From NCBI GenBank assembly GCA_030686995.1, contig CM060709.1, positions 128,370,373-128,434,372 on the forward strand: 64,000 nucleotides of DNA. The letters run 5' to 3'. This DNA is from Artemisia argyi. Lineage: Eukaryota > Streptophyta > Magnoliopsida > Asterales > Asteraceae. Shown piece after piece: positions 11,788 through 23,374 of this stretch; the first letter of the stretch is position 1; each line of letters starts with the position of its first letter. The position numbers and the translations under genes were made by a program. A model generated the notes under the pieces. The model searched no databases. It saw only the letters and a list, made by a program, of their open reading frames with translations, and had not been told where the DNA came from.

Positions 11788-13204
11788 TGATACGTGGGAA
11801 TCACACCAGGCTTTACCTCTCAAGGGATCTTGAGAAGCTTACAACCCCCACCAGGCAGTGTACCTGATCGTTGTAGTATAGTATAGTGACAAGTACCGGG
11901 GGATTGATCGTTCAGCTAGGAATAGTGTCGTTAGGATTGAAATTAATCTAACTAGGTCTAAAGGTGAAGGATGATTCTTTTTATGTTTTTATATTTTATG
12001 AAAAGCAAGTAAAAATCTCGGGTATTGGGAGAGTGGGCGGAATTAGTTGCTAATCAACTAACCCAAAAGCTACTAATTAAACTAATAAACAAGAAAATAA
12101 ACTAAGGTTCTACAAGATGAGTGAAGCATGTCTACCCATGATATGTTACTCCTTGCTAGCTATCCAATCCTACCTATTGAATTGTAACCTTGTTTTAATT
12201 GACGGGTTGTATTCCTTAATACCATTCATGGGGTATCGCACAAAACTCCCCAATTCTATGAGCTCTTATCTCCTCCTATACCATGCCCAGCACAACCATA
12301 GGGATTGTAAACAGTGGCTCATGCATTAAATACAACCAATAAAGACCTTAGTGCAATAGGTTCATGTTTCCTAAGACGTTCAAGCATGTTACCATTTGGA
12401 GATCTGCCAGTTTTCTTAAGCCTAACATATAAATCATTCAATCAAAACAAGAATCAATAGGAAATAAGGATTATAAACTAAACCAACTAGATCTATTGAA
12501 GTTGTCACGTCTTAATTGATGGAGATAGACACAACATCAACAAGAAATCAATGAGATATAATCAATTATATACAAGTTTCACATAATCATAAGTAGACAC
12601 AAGGTGAATTAGCAAATCATCATCAAAGAAGAGCAAACAACAATGATAATGGAAAACATAATTAAGATAGAATCATCAAACCAATACATGATGTTTATGG
12701 AGTGATTGAAACCCTCTAAGTTACTGGAAAAACACCCACCTAAACCCAGGAATCGACCTTAGGGTTTAGGGCTTACAAAAAGTGAAGTTATGATGTTATA
12801 TTTATAGGCATGTTTTCTGTCGGCAAGTCTTGACGGCGTCAGCTCGTTCTCTTGACGCCGTCAAGACCATTTTTTCACCAAATTGCAGATCTCTTCGTCC
12901 TCTTCGCGTGGGCTTTTGAATCACCTAAATCCGAGTTCGTATGCAAAAGTTATGACCAAAACAATATCAGCTACTCCGCGCGCAAGTTTTGACAAGTTAA
13001 CACGTGACGGCCTTGGGTGACGCCTTCAAGTTCTCTCTGGGCCGTCACCACTTTTACTCTTGACGCCGTCACCAAAGTGCTCTTGACGCCGTCACCAAAG
13101 GACCTAAAATCACAAAAGGAACGATTTAGGGCAATATTTGATCAAATAAATTCGAATTCGGGCTTAAATGACCCCCTAAAAATGGATCATTTTTCGCCTC
13201 ATCA
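11788..13204 (-). repeat. 3' LTR of element 2 (1417 bp, internal deletion)
   Basis: It starts TGATACGTGG and ends GCCTCATCA, and is almost identical to 17166-18677. It lacks about 95 bp present in the other LTR near 18470-18565; the gap lies just after a GACGCCGTCA motif. It contains several TTGACGCCGTCAAG-type palindromes. Confidence 0.92.
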
Positions 13205-13244
13205 TATACCCTTACACTTGAGATTTGCTTGTCCTCAAGCAAAT
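13205..13244 (-). other. Polypurine tract with adjacent hairpin, element 2
   Basis: On the minus strand, ATTTGCTTG, loop AGGA and CAAGCAAAT (13244-13223) precede CTCAAGTGTAAGGGTATA, which abuts the LTR. The perfect 9-bp stem and GGA-type loop match the modules in element 1, although the stem sequence differs. Confidence 0.65.
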
Positions 13245-15677
13245 GCGCTTTTATTCTACTCAAAATACAAGTTAGGGGTCATTTAACACTAATATAAAAG
13301 TAATTACAACAAATAATCGATCCACTAAAGACCAATAGACAAGCACGGAGGTCATACACAAGCACCTCACAAATAGTGTTTAGATACTCACATCTCTCGG
13401 GTGTAATAAAGTGTAAATTACAATATGGAAACGGAAGATATCTCTCACTACCTGTCATAGCAAAATAGATTACCATAGGCTTGGGAAAGGATCAAACCTC
13501 CACCACATGGCGTAAGCACCTAGGATAAACTATCAAAGAGGTCTTTTAAAGGGTTGTAACGTTAGGTGTAAGGATATGAAATACACGGTTTTGTTGGATA
13601 AAGGAAGTTTTACTGGTGGCGAGTTAATAATCTTAGTTAATTACATGTACAATATGGCGTTGCTAAGCCAAGACTAGACTCGACTTATGCTAATAAATGA
13701 AAATTAACAAAAACATAAAATAAACATAGAATGAAAAGGGATGATAGTCCGTATGTTTTTTCTCTTTTTCCTTTTTCTATTTTTTTTTTCTTGATTTTTT
13801 CGATTTTTTTTTTTTGCATACACTCTTACCCTACCATCCAAAATAATACATTATAGGGAATGAACATTTCCCTTACACTTGAATCTTTACATACTTTACA
13901 ATTAACTAATCTAATAACTCGAATTAAGATAATTAAAACACTTGGAGCACTTTTAAGATTATCGTACATATGAGGGTAATAAGTGATGTTCTTTCCCATT
14001 ACTTCATAAAATAAGTACTTACCCATGAGTCCCAATCGTCCCAAAACAATATGTACAAGGATATGACTCGACTTAGCAACCATGTAATCAATTAGAAAGT
14101 TAACTTAAGGTTTAACAAATAACAATAATGCACTAAAAATGAGCGCATACACGGAAGACTAAGGCGATTTGGTTGTACATTTAAGTGGGGTGTAACAAAT
14201 TCTTCCTTTAAGTAAAATGCTTAAAGTTAGAAATGAAAAGATAGGCTCGGAGGGGTGTACTAGGGGTTTCGTGTACTAAAAATGAGTACAACGCTAAGGG
14301 TGTGGGAAAAATTAGTTGACTTAACTAGCCAAGTAATATGACTTAAATGGTCAAGTAATTATAATACGGGTTTAACACAAGGGTGATCCTAATGCCTCTT
14401 ATCATGTAGTAAATCCTACCACACGAATGTAGTCTCACTAGCGGTCTCGGGATGCATCACTAACGCAAGTTCTAGAATCTAAATGCTACCGGCACACTCA
14501 TAAGCACTAATAATGATTGCTTTTCCTATCAAATCTAAAGGTGAACCTCACATATTTGGGTGGAAAATTTTTCTGAATATACGGTTATGTGCTAGTCATA
14601 CAATCTCCTATCCATGAGACGCTTGCTATGGCTGAAGTTTCACTCCTAAATGTTGTAAAAAAATTTAAATTTGGCGCTAAAATTGCACTAACAAGTATTT
14701 CTCATAGTTTTATTACACATCTACCATTAAACAAAACAAACTCAAGCGAAAGTGCATATGTAAGGTATCATCTTTTTACCCTCCCCTTACACTTAAGATG
14801 AACATTGTCCCCAATGTTCAAGTAAAGAATATAAAAGTGAAAAAGTTAAAAAGAATGAAATCAAATACTCCCCTAATTCGCTCGGTATGGATAATAAGGT
14901 GGCCAGGTTAAATCTTCCTCCAAGAAAATGAACAATCAAAGCTTCCCTTCCAGAATATAAATCATCTTCTTGTCAAACATAACCTGTAAATCCTGAGAAA
15001 ACAAACAAAAACCCAAAACATCAACCCGAACAAAGATAACTCACAACTAGATGTAATTCCAGACTTAGGAATAGAAACAAAACAATTAAAGATATAATGC
15101 TTGTGGAATGAATGTTTGCAGATTTCCTGGAGTTTATAAAACTAAAGAATCAACAAAAACTTTAAGACTCCGGTATAAACAAAACTAGCAAAATTTCCAG
15201 AATTTTACACATGACGCCGTCAAGAGTAAACTCGTGACGCCGTTAGAAGTGACCTGCAGAAATTCTTATGTTAAGTTTCTGGAAAATTCCTGGAAAAACT
15301 TCGTCCTACTTCCTGGAAAATCCTGCAAAACATCATTACGACTCGATACAAGCATTTGACTCTAACAAGTACTAATACACATGTCCATTTAATATTGTTG
15401 TGGTTCATGCTCAATTTCGTTCTTATAAACAAATTTGGATCTCCCTTACACTTATCTTTTGCAAAATACCTTTATATGCAATTAAGACGAAGTTAAAAAC
15501 AAAATAAAGCATTTTCACAATTTACTTTGAAACATGAGCCACAAACAATAAAAATAAAACATGCATACGGAAACAAATAAAATCAAACAAACAAACAAAC
15601 AAATAAAAACATACAAAACATGGGTTGCCTCCCAAGAAACGCTTGTTTTTGTTCGAGTCACGAGCCTGACTCTACCC
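13245..15677. other. Non-coding interior of LTR element 2
   Basis: No recognisable coding frame is present. The stretch holds a poly-T tract near 13755-13818, the hairpin module at 14781-14819, two further GACGCCGT motifs near 15214-15241, and GGTTGCCTCCCAAGAAACGC near 15624, which lies just past the end of the open frame. Confidence 0.6.
14781..14819 (-). other. Internal hairpin plus purine tract, element 2
   Basis: On the minus strand, GAACATTG, loop GGGA and CAATGTTC (14819-14800) precede ATCTTAAGTGTAAGGGGAGGG. Compared with 4003-4041 in element 1, one stem pair has changed on both strands (T-A to C-G) and pairing is kept. Confidence 0.65.
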
Positions 15678-17006
15678 TTATTTAACGGAAATAGGGGAGG
15701 TTTTCCCTACGCTTAGGATTAAGTGCGGGTGGAAGTAGCGATACACACCCTTAGGGTGGAAATATGCCATGTGAGGAAAGAGTGGTGGATGAATTATATG
15801 CTCAAAGGGCTGTGCTCCTATCATCATAACCTTACCTAATTCAATTAGGTTAGTGGGCGGATTAAGATTTTCTCTTAGAAATGGATCATCTTCAATCAAC
15901 TTCGAGAGACTCCTAGTTGGGAATCCATCTTGACCTAATAAACCTGGTTTAAACCCATAATGTTTCTTATGATCAATCATGAATGGGTAATGTAAGTATG
16001 TAAGGTCATGTTCCATTCCTATATTGGCTTCCTCTCTACAAGGCTTAGAGTCCACTACCTTTATCCTAAGACTACCTGGACTATATGGTTTGATGGGTGG
16101 ATCGGAAGCTATCTCAATTCCTAAATTCACATCCAAGGATGGAAGATTAGGTAACGGTTTTGGTTGAGGCTCCGGTTCATCAAAACTAGGAACTTCCCTA
16201 GAACTAAGAGTAAGGTTATCATTATAAGTATTCAAACCTATATCCTCTAGTTGTGTTTGATCCAAGGGTTCTACCTCTATTGGGGTTCCTATAGTCTCTT
16301 CTACTTCTTCCGGGTAAGTCACGGGTGGTATGTGTGCCTCAAATGATGGTAGGACTTGTGGGGTACTTTGTGGGCTCATGTTATTTACTTCATCATTCCT
16401 TGTGTCAAAATCACCTATATCCTCAACATGTGATTTATTATAATCTAACCCTAACATTTTCCCAAGTATCTCACGTGCTTCCCTAGGCATCTCAACTTCT
16501 ATGTCCGAATCATAAGGATCATCCTCAATATTCTGACTGCTATATACAAATTGCCCAAAAGATTCATCATCTGTTTCTTGAGATTCATCATCATCGATCA
16601 TAAAACCTAGGTTTTTTTTATCAATGTGATCATGTTCGGCTACATTCTCCATCACATCAAGGTCACCTATGTGTTCATCCTGTATTATGGTAGGGCCTAA
16701 CCATGACATGCAGCTAGGTGGCTCATACGAAACTATCCTAGGTGAAGGTTCATATGGTGCATAGGTTTCACTAAGTGAGGCATTTTGAGGGGTTGATGGA
16801 GCTCCTAAGGTGAATTCTTTAAAAGTCTTATGCCCTTGGCCTCTTTTCTCAAGGTACTCAATAAAATCAATATAAAATCCTGTCCTCCTCATTTCATTCG
16901 TCCATCTTGGTATATCCAAACTGGTGTAATTATATTTTTTCTGGTAACACTCTAGTGTCGGACTTGGTGGATTCGCGTTCTCCATAATGGTGAACGGAAT
17001 AGTCAA
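15678..17006 (-). CDS. Retroelement-borne protein of unknown function, 442 aa
   Basis: The frame starts at ATG 17006, about 135 bp inside the primer-binding site, and is unbroken to a stop at 15678. It is the only sizeable protein of the element. The first 80 residues are basic/aromatic (including YTSLDIPRW and EYLEKRGQGHKTF). The middle is very acidic and low in complexity (Asp/Glu/Ser/Pro). The last 100 residues are enriched in His, Pro and Phe. No zinc knuckle, protease, reverse transcriptase, RNase H or integrase motif is visible. By position it could be a gag-like or accessory protein. Its intact state fits the young age indicated by the LTRs. A second upstream start is possible because the third codon region is weakly constrained. 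Confidence 0.55.
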   Translation of the reverse strand: MTIPFTIMENANPPSPTLECYQKKYNYTSLDIPRWTNEMRRTGFYIDFIEYLEKRGQGHKTFKEFTLGAPSTPQNASLSETYAPYEPSPRIVSYEPPSCMSWLGPTIIQDEHIGDLDVMENVAEHDHIDKKNLGFMIDDDESQETDDESFGQFVYSSQNIEDDPYDSDIEVEMPREAREILGKMLGLDYNKSHVEDIGDFDTRNDEVNNMSPQSTPQVLPSFEAHIPPVTYPEEVEETIGTPIEVEPLDQTQLEDIGLNTYNDNLTLSSREVPSFDEPEPQPKPLPNLPSLDVNLGIEIASDPPIKPYSPGSLRIKVVDSKPCREEANIGMEHDLTYLHYPFMIDHKKHYGFKPGLLGQDGFPTRSLSKLIEDDPFLRENLNPPTNLIELGKVMMIGAQPFEHIIHPPLFPHMAYFHPKGVYRYFHPHLILSVGKTSPISVK

Positions 17007-17140
17007 TGAACTTAATTTACTAACAAAGGCACAAAGAAAAAGATAGACTAAAGAGAACCTAAAAAAAAATAAAATCTTACTAAAAAGGAATTTAGCAAGT
17101 AGACCTAATAAAACGAAATTCTAAACTAGACAATAACTAT

Positions 17141-17159
17141 TCCCCGGGCTGCGGCGCCA
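17141..17159 (-). other. Primer-binding site of element 2
   Basis: On the minus strand, TGGCGCCGCAGCCCGGGGA lies 6 nt inside the LTR edge. It is tRNA-Asp-like with a few changes relative to the site in element 1. Confidence 0.65.
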
Positions 17160-17165
17160 AAAACT

Positions 17166-18677
17166 TGATACGTGGAAATCGCACCAGGCTTTACCTCTCA
17201 AGGGATCTTGAGAAGCTTACAACCCCCACCAGGCAGTGTACCTGATCGTTGTAGTATAGTATAGTGACAAGTACCGGGGGATTGATCGTTCAGCTAGGAA
17301 TAGTGTCGTTAGGATTGAAATTAATCTAACTAGGTCTAAAGGTGAAGGATAATTCTTTTTATGTTTTTATATTTTATGAAAAGCAAGTAAAAATCTCGGG
17401 TATTGGGAGAGTGGGCGGAATTAGTTGCTAATCAACTAACCCAAAAGCTACTAATTAAACTAATAAACAAGAAAATAAACTAAGGTTCTACAAGATAAGT
17501 GAAGCATGTCTACCCATGATATGTTACTCCTTGCTAGCTATCCAATCCTACCTATTGAATTGTAACCTTGTTTTAATTGACGGGTTGTATTCCTTAATAC
17601 CATTCATGGGGTATCGCACATAACTCCCCAATTCTATGAGCTCTTATCTCCTCCTATACCATGCCCAGCACAACCATAGGGATTGTAAACAGTGGCTCAT
17701 GCATTAAATACAACCAATAAAGACCTTAGTGCAATAGGTTCATGTTTCCTAAGACGTTCAAGCATGTTACCATTTGGAGATCTGCCAGTTTTCTTAAGCC
17801 TAACATATAAATCATTCAATCAAAACAAGAATCAATAGGAAACAAGGATTATAAACTAAACCAACTAGATCTATTGAAGTTGTCATGCCTTAATTGATGG
17901 AGATAGACACAACATCAACAAGAAATCAATGAGATATAATCAATTATATACAAGTTTCACATAATCATAAGTAGACACAAGGTGAATTAGCAAATCATCA
18001 TCAAAGAAGAGCAAACAACAATGATAATGGAAAACATAATTAAGATAGAATCATCAAACCAATACATAATGGAAAACAGTTATTGAAACCCTCTAAGTTG
18101 CTGTAAAAACACCCATCTAAACCCAGGAATCGACCTTAGGGTTTAGGGCTTACAAAAAGTGAAGTTATGATGTTATATTTATAGGCATGTTTCCTGTCGG
18201 CAAGGCTTGACGGCGTCAGATCGTTCTCTTGATGCCGTCAAGACCATTTTTTCACCAAATTTCAGATCTCTTCGTCCTCTTCGCGTGGGCTTTTGAATCA
18301 CCTAAATCCGAGTTCGTATGCAAAAGTTATGACCAAAACAATATCAGCTACTCCGCGCGCAAGTTTTGACAAGTTAACACGTGACGGCCTTGGGTGACGC
18401 CTTCAAGTTCTCTCTGGGCCGTCACCACTTTTACTCTTGACGCCATCACCAAAGTGCTCTTGACGCCGTCAGGTACTGTTCTCAGCATGGAAAATTAAGT
18501 CTTTGGCGTTTTCTTCACTTTTATGCTCCAAAAACGTTCAAAATGCTTCCTTTTCCTGAATTCACTCCCAAAGGACCTAAAATCACAAAAGGAACGATTT
18601 AGGGCAATATTTGATCAAATAAATTCGAATTCGGGCTTAAATGACCCCCTAAAAACGGATCATTTTTCGCCTCATCA
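17166..18677 (-). repeat. 5' LTR of element 2 (1512 bp)
   Basis: The complete copy of the LTR. It carries repeated GACGCCGTC palindromes (for example near 18205-18240 and 18437-18472) in the part that would hold promoter signals on the minus strand. Confidence 0.92.
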
Positions 18678-18682
18678 CCTTG

Positions 18683-21160
18683 CAACAATATGTGTACACC
18701 TTATTTTGTATAAATCCTAATTAAGCATTGACTAAATAATTTATGACCTAGAAGCGTTATAGGTCTTTAGTTAGGCATTTTGTTTGAAAGAGGCGTGCGG
18801 TATGCTTACAATACAAAAGGATAAAAGCAAAGGGCCACATATTAGTCGCGTTTAATTCATAGTTTGCGTGAATAAATTTTCTGCATTTGGACTTCCGTGC
18901 TAACAGTATTTTATTTATGCTTTTTCAGCTTGTGAAGTGCAAACAAGTTACGGCTACCCTTTCATGGGAGTACAGTGCTGACGGCTTTCAAAATAAATAG
19001 TGGTCCTCACTCCTCGAAGAAAATATATGTAAGCCATGATATAAATTGTAGTGAATAGGGACTTTCTACTGCAGTAAATAATAGGCTACCAAAACACACC
19101 AACGACTTTCTACAGTAAATAAATAAATGTAGCAACACAAACGTTGTGTGTTTTTCTTCCTAAAGATATAGATAATTGCTATTAGTGAGCTGTTATTATA
19201 TAACATGGCTTAAAGTGTTTCTGTTTTGTTGGTTTTGATGCAGTAGACCTACCGGGATATTGGGTACAGTGGTTTTGGTATTAAAGCCTTAAAGGTATGT
19301 GTTTTCATTTGTGGGTTTGACGTTTCGTTTTAGTTTACTTTTTTGCGTATTGTTTCTATAGGTTGTCATATGCTTGCATCGTTTATTCTATTAGTTGTCT
19401 TAGGGGGGTCGGCTTGCATTAGTTGCGGCAGGTAATACTGCCTTTGCCCAGTAACTTTTGCGCCAATAAAATTTTCACCCACTAGGTAAAGAGGACGGAG
19501 TAGTCAAAATGGGTAAAAGTATGCAATTTGAATACGTTTGCATACCTAAAGACTCAAAGACTAAAATGATTGACTGTGGTGACACGTTTTTGTTGAATTT
19601 CAGCTCCGGCGAAATTGTCATGTGTTTTAAGGTTGCAAAATTTTCATATCGTAATTACCAAAACAATAATAAAACAAAACAAAAAAACACTAGACAAAGA
19701 TTTTTTTTTTGTTTTGTTTTATTATTTTTATTTTCAGCTCCGTCAGTTACCAAGCCTTATTCAAAGGTTCATGTTGTCATATACAGGAAAAATGAACAAC
19801 TACACAAACTTTTGACGCTTACTATCACAGATTATTTGGAAGAAATTCCAGCAGTTTTTTCCATTCGTGTCCGTGACTATTTTTTGCTTAACCCTGTTAT
19901 TGCACCCCTTTTGCAGGTACATCAGAATAATGTGCAACCTCACAGACGGGAGGGAATGTACCTGGCCCAATGATATCGCTACTTAAGGTTCCACAAGAGG
20001 AGAGAAGAAAAGCTCTACAAGCCAGCCAATACCCACTGGTAGGCCAAATGTCAAACCCTCTCGCGCTTCATATGCTTTTAAATCGATTTCTATCGCAATA
20101 GTTAAACGATTTTCGTGACATTCATAATATATGACTGTTTACAATTGTAGTCGCGCTGGCGGGTCAACCTGAAACGAGACCAAATGTATCAGGCCGTGCC
20201 TCAACATCAAGACAAGGTGAGCAAACTACTATGACAACCACTTTTGGAACGTGCCCTCCGCGCAGGGGTATGACAAATGTCCTATGCCTTTTTATTCTAC
20301 TACAGATAATTGTTCATTTCTTTTACTTTATGTTCGTTATCCATACACATTTACAACTAGGATTGTGGTTGCAGCAATGTGACCTTACTTACCATTGGTT
20401 TTAACAAATATAAATGGTTTGGTTGAAGCCATGTGATCTTACTTACCATCGGCTATAACTTATATAAGAAAAATTAGCCGTTCATAGTTTTTATGTTTGT
20501 ATAAATTCAAACCGGAGTTTATTGATTGTACCATTTCTTTATCGATCTTTCAATATCTTTTTGTCTTAATGAATCATATATTGGCAGAGGTTGTTAATGG
20601 TGGTTTGAAAGAGCTTCTTCTAGCAGATGGTGTGTCGGTATGAGTGGGTAATGTAACTGTCTAAAGTGGGTTGGGTCTGAGTGGGTTGAAACAGCTCAAA
20701 TGTGTTGGCTGCAAAGCGTATAGCTGATAGAGGACTTGATGCTGCTACTGAATTATATTTGGGCGAATCGTCTCCTGTTCATGTTGGAATTGGACACACC
20801 CGATGTGCGACACACCAAGTGCCGGCTGCAACGAATTGTCCTCCATAGTCACTTCGCGTATGGAACGTCTAAGAATTGTATGAACTAATCTAACATTGTT
20901 AGTCCATGTATGAAAGATAAGCCGTAAGTTATTATTTGTATATGTAATGTTTTGTGTTCTTTAATAGCGAAACTAATTATGAGATTTGGTATTCTACGTC
21001 CTGTAGTTGCAGAAATTCAGCCCAGGTTTCGTCAGCAGATGCATTTCGAGTATCAACAAATTACCACTAAAGAAGTAATATGAACAAGTTAAAAGTGATT
21101 CATATAAAGAAGCTAAAAGTTGTGCACAAATTCGGCCTCGAACGTTAACAAAGGTGAATA
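18683..21160. other. No recognised gene; possible gene scraps
   Basis: Several short plus-strand exon-like pieces end at splice-like signals (for example 18926-19000, 19738-19918 and 20588-20630), but none gives a protein I recognise. The frame at 19509-19973 (154 codons) reads through an intron-like A/T-rich stretch with a long T run at 19700-19711, so I do not call it a gene. The pieces may be further captured fragments like those at 25-29 kb. Confidence 0.3.
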
Positions 21161-21168
21161 CTTTGGAA

Positions 21169-21845
21169 CAGAGGCGGAGGATAATAGGGGCAGGGAGGGG
21201 TGGTGGCCCCCCCTAAAATTCTCGCGAGTAGTACCAAGTTTCAGTAAAAGTCAGCCCCGGGATAGGCAACCGCACAAGGCCTTCATTTTCTAGGGGCCTC
21301 CGATCTCTATACTTCAGTATAAGCATGAACTCGTTTTTGAAGGATTTATTTTGTTAACAAATGGTATAAGATGGAGAATGTTTTTGTAACTTAAAGAAAA
21401 AAAAGCTTGCGTCTATTCTTCAATGGAAGAAAATGAAATGTTTGTTTTGATGGGGAGGATGACCCAAATAGAGATGTTGCATGTGGGTCCCCTAAGGCTG
21501 TATTTGTCTTTTAGCTTTACTATATTTATTTATCATTTATACTGATATCTATAATTTGCAAAATTGTAATTCAATCAAACGCCATATTTCATCAAAAGAA
21601 CTACAACTATGACTTTAAAATACGTCTTAGAAAAAAAAAGTCCAAATCAAACCCCACATTTCTCTTATTTGTTATATGATTTTTGTCTTGTTTAAAGTTA
21701 AATGAACCATATATACTCTTTCTTAAGTTCTTAATCAATACTACTACTTAAGAAAATCTTTTTCGAAATTTTATATTAAAACAACATTTTACGCTAAGTT
21801 TTTCGCCCCCCCCCCCCCAATTGATACACTCAAGCTCCGCCACTG
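21169..21845. mobile_element. hAT-type MITE, 677 bp
   Basis: It is flanked by a perfect 8-bp duplication CTTTGGAA (21161-21168 and 21846-21853). The ends are CAGAGGCGGAG and CTCCGCCACTG, inverted with one mismatch. There is no transposase frame. An 8-bp duplication and CAG-type ends are the hAT signature. A C(13) run lies near the right end. Confidence 0.88.
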
Positions 21846-22380
21846 CTTTGGAAACTTAAGATCAATCTAGAATTCTTTAGTTAGTTGGCTACAAATATTA
21901 TTATTGTATGTTTGTGTAGTAGACCGAAGGTATTAGCTCCCAAAGAAGTGCTATCAAACACGCTCTAAAGAATCAGATAATGTGGTTCTTACCACAAATA
22001 GGTACACGATACGTATAAACATGTATTGTACTTTGATCTGATGTAACGGGTAAGGTTTTTATGAAATGGCTTCTTTCTGGAATGCCTGATTTAAAGCTGG
22101 GATTGAATGACAAAATTTGACTCGAAAAAGAGTGAAATTAAGTCGCGTCTAGAGGTAATTTCTGATTTTGCGTTAATTTAGTTTTGACTCTTTGATATTT
22201 GATTTGTTGGATAATTAAATCTTTATTTACTACGAATAAACCCATATTCAAATAAATGGGTCGAAACTCGCTACCAATATTAGTATAACTAAGTGAATAA
22301 ACTTCTTTTTACAGGCCAGTTCATTGAAGTCATACCCTCTATAGCTCTCACTTACAGCTCTTATTTGCGACTCCGGTCTA

Positions 22381-22790
22381 TGGTGTAATGGGTAGGTTTA
22401 AGTGATAAAGTGGGGGCTGAAATGGGTGGGTTTGGGGGCTGAAATCAGGCCGTTTGGGTGTTGAGATTAGGACTGAAACGGCTAGGTTTAGATGCTAAAG
22501 CCGGGACTGAAATGGGGCTGAAACGTATGCATTTGGGGGCTAAATCAGGGCTGAAACAGATGTGTTTGTGTGCTAAAATGGGTAGCTTTGGCTGCTGAAT
22601 CGAAAGCTGAAATAGGTGGGTTTGCGAGCTCAAGTGGGTGTCTGTTTGGACGCTTAATTGGAAGCTGAAATAGGTGAATTTGGATGCTCAAACAGGGGAT
22701 CAAATGGGTGTGTTTGGATGCTGAATCTGGCTCTGAAATAAGGGATGAAAGGTTCGGGTGCTGAAATGGGGCTCAAATGAGTCCGTTTGG
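22381..22790. repeat. Degenerate short tandem repeat, GGGCTGAAATGGGTGGGTTTGG type
   Basis: About 400 bp consist of imperfect units of roughly 25-30 bp that alternate GCTGAAA, GGGT and GTTTGGG blocks. There is no gene here; the minus frame 22445-22633 is a by-product of the repeat. Flanking sequence (21854-22380 and 22791-23369) shows nothing recognisable. Confidence 0.7.
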
Positions 22791-23374
22791 GATAAAGAAG
22801 TGCCTCTTAATAGGTAATTGGCTACTTTCTTATCGTTCGCAAAACTCTATAACTGTAACCTGTAAGAAAACGCGACTCATTCTTATCAGTTTTATGTTGT
22901 TTGTAGATCTGGCTGTTACATGTTTCTGCAAGAATCTAGCAAGATGCAAAAGGAAGCCTGAAAGTGAGGTACCATGTGATCGGGCGAGCAGCGTAAAATA
23001 AGCTAATTTTGGTATGCCAAAATTCATTCAATCTGATGCGATATAATATTAGCGTGTATCTTGCAGTTTCTAGCCTGAGCTTTAAAATTATATGTAAAAA
23101 TGTACTGTTTGGTCTGGTAAAAAAAAGTGTAGCGTTAACCCGACATAGGTTTGGAGACCTGCTAAAAGTTTTTCAAGTGTGTTTAATTATAATATCTAAA
23201 TTTGAAAGTTTGATCGTCTGTAGTTGGATCAAGTGTATATGATTACTTATTGATGTGAAGTTTGTCGATCGATGGTTTCATCTGTGAAATGTCGTTTCAG
23301 GCCATGTGTTGCAGAGGCTACAAACATGTCACCCTTATACCGACTATGCAGGGCTTTTCGACACAATCATTAAG

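Larger units (their letters stand above)
11788..18677 (-). mobile_element. Young non-autonomous LTR retrotransposon, 6.9 kb
   Basis: A perfect 5-bp duplication CCTTG (11783-11787 and 18678-18682) flanks two near-identical LTRs (11788-13204 and 17166-18677). Reading on the minus strand, the order is: 5' LTR, primer-binding site (about 17159-17141, TGGCGCCGCAGCCCGGGGA), one 442-codon open frame, non-coding interior, purine tract (about 13216-13205), 3' LTR. No polymerase genes are present. The LTRs differ by only a few point changes plus one block of about 95 bp missing from the left copy, which suggests a recent insertion. Confidence 0.93.

Noticed and set aside
18053..18480. CRISPR-like regular repeats (GACGCCGTC motifs)
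   Set aside because: The motifs are short, irregularly spaced palindromes inside an LTR of a plant element; there are no uniform repeats or spacers.
19509..19973. 154-codon plus-strand frame
   Set aside because: It runs through an A/T-rich, intron-like stretch with a long T run; no family is recognisable, so it was left as part of an unassigned region.
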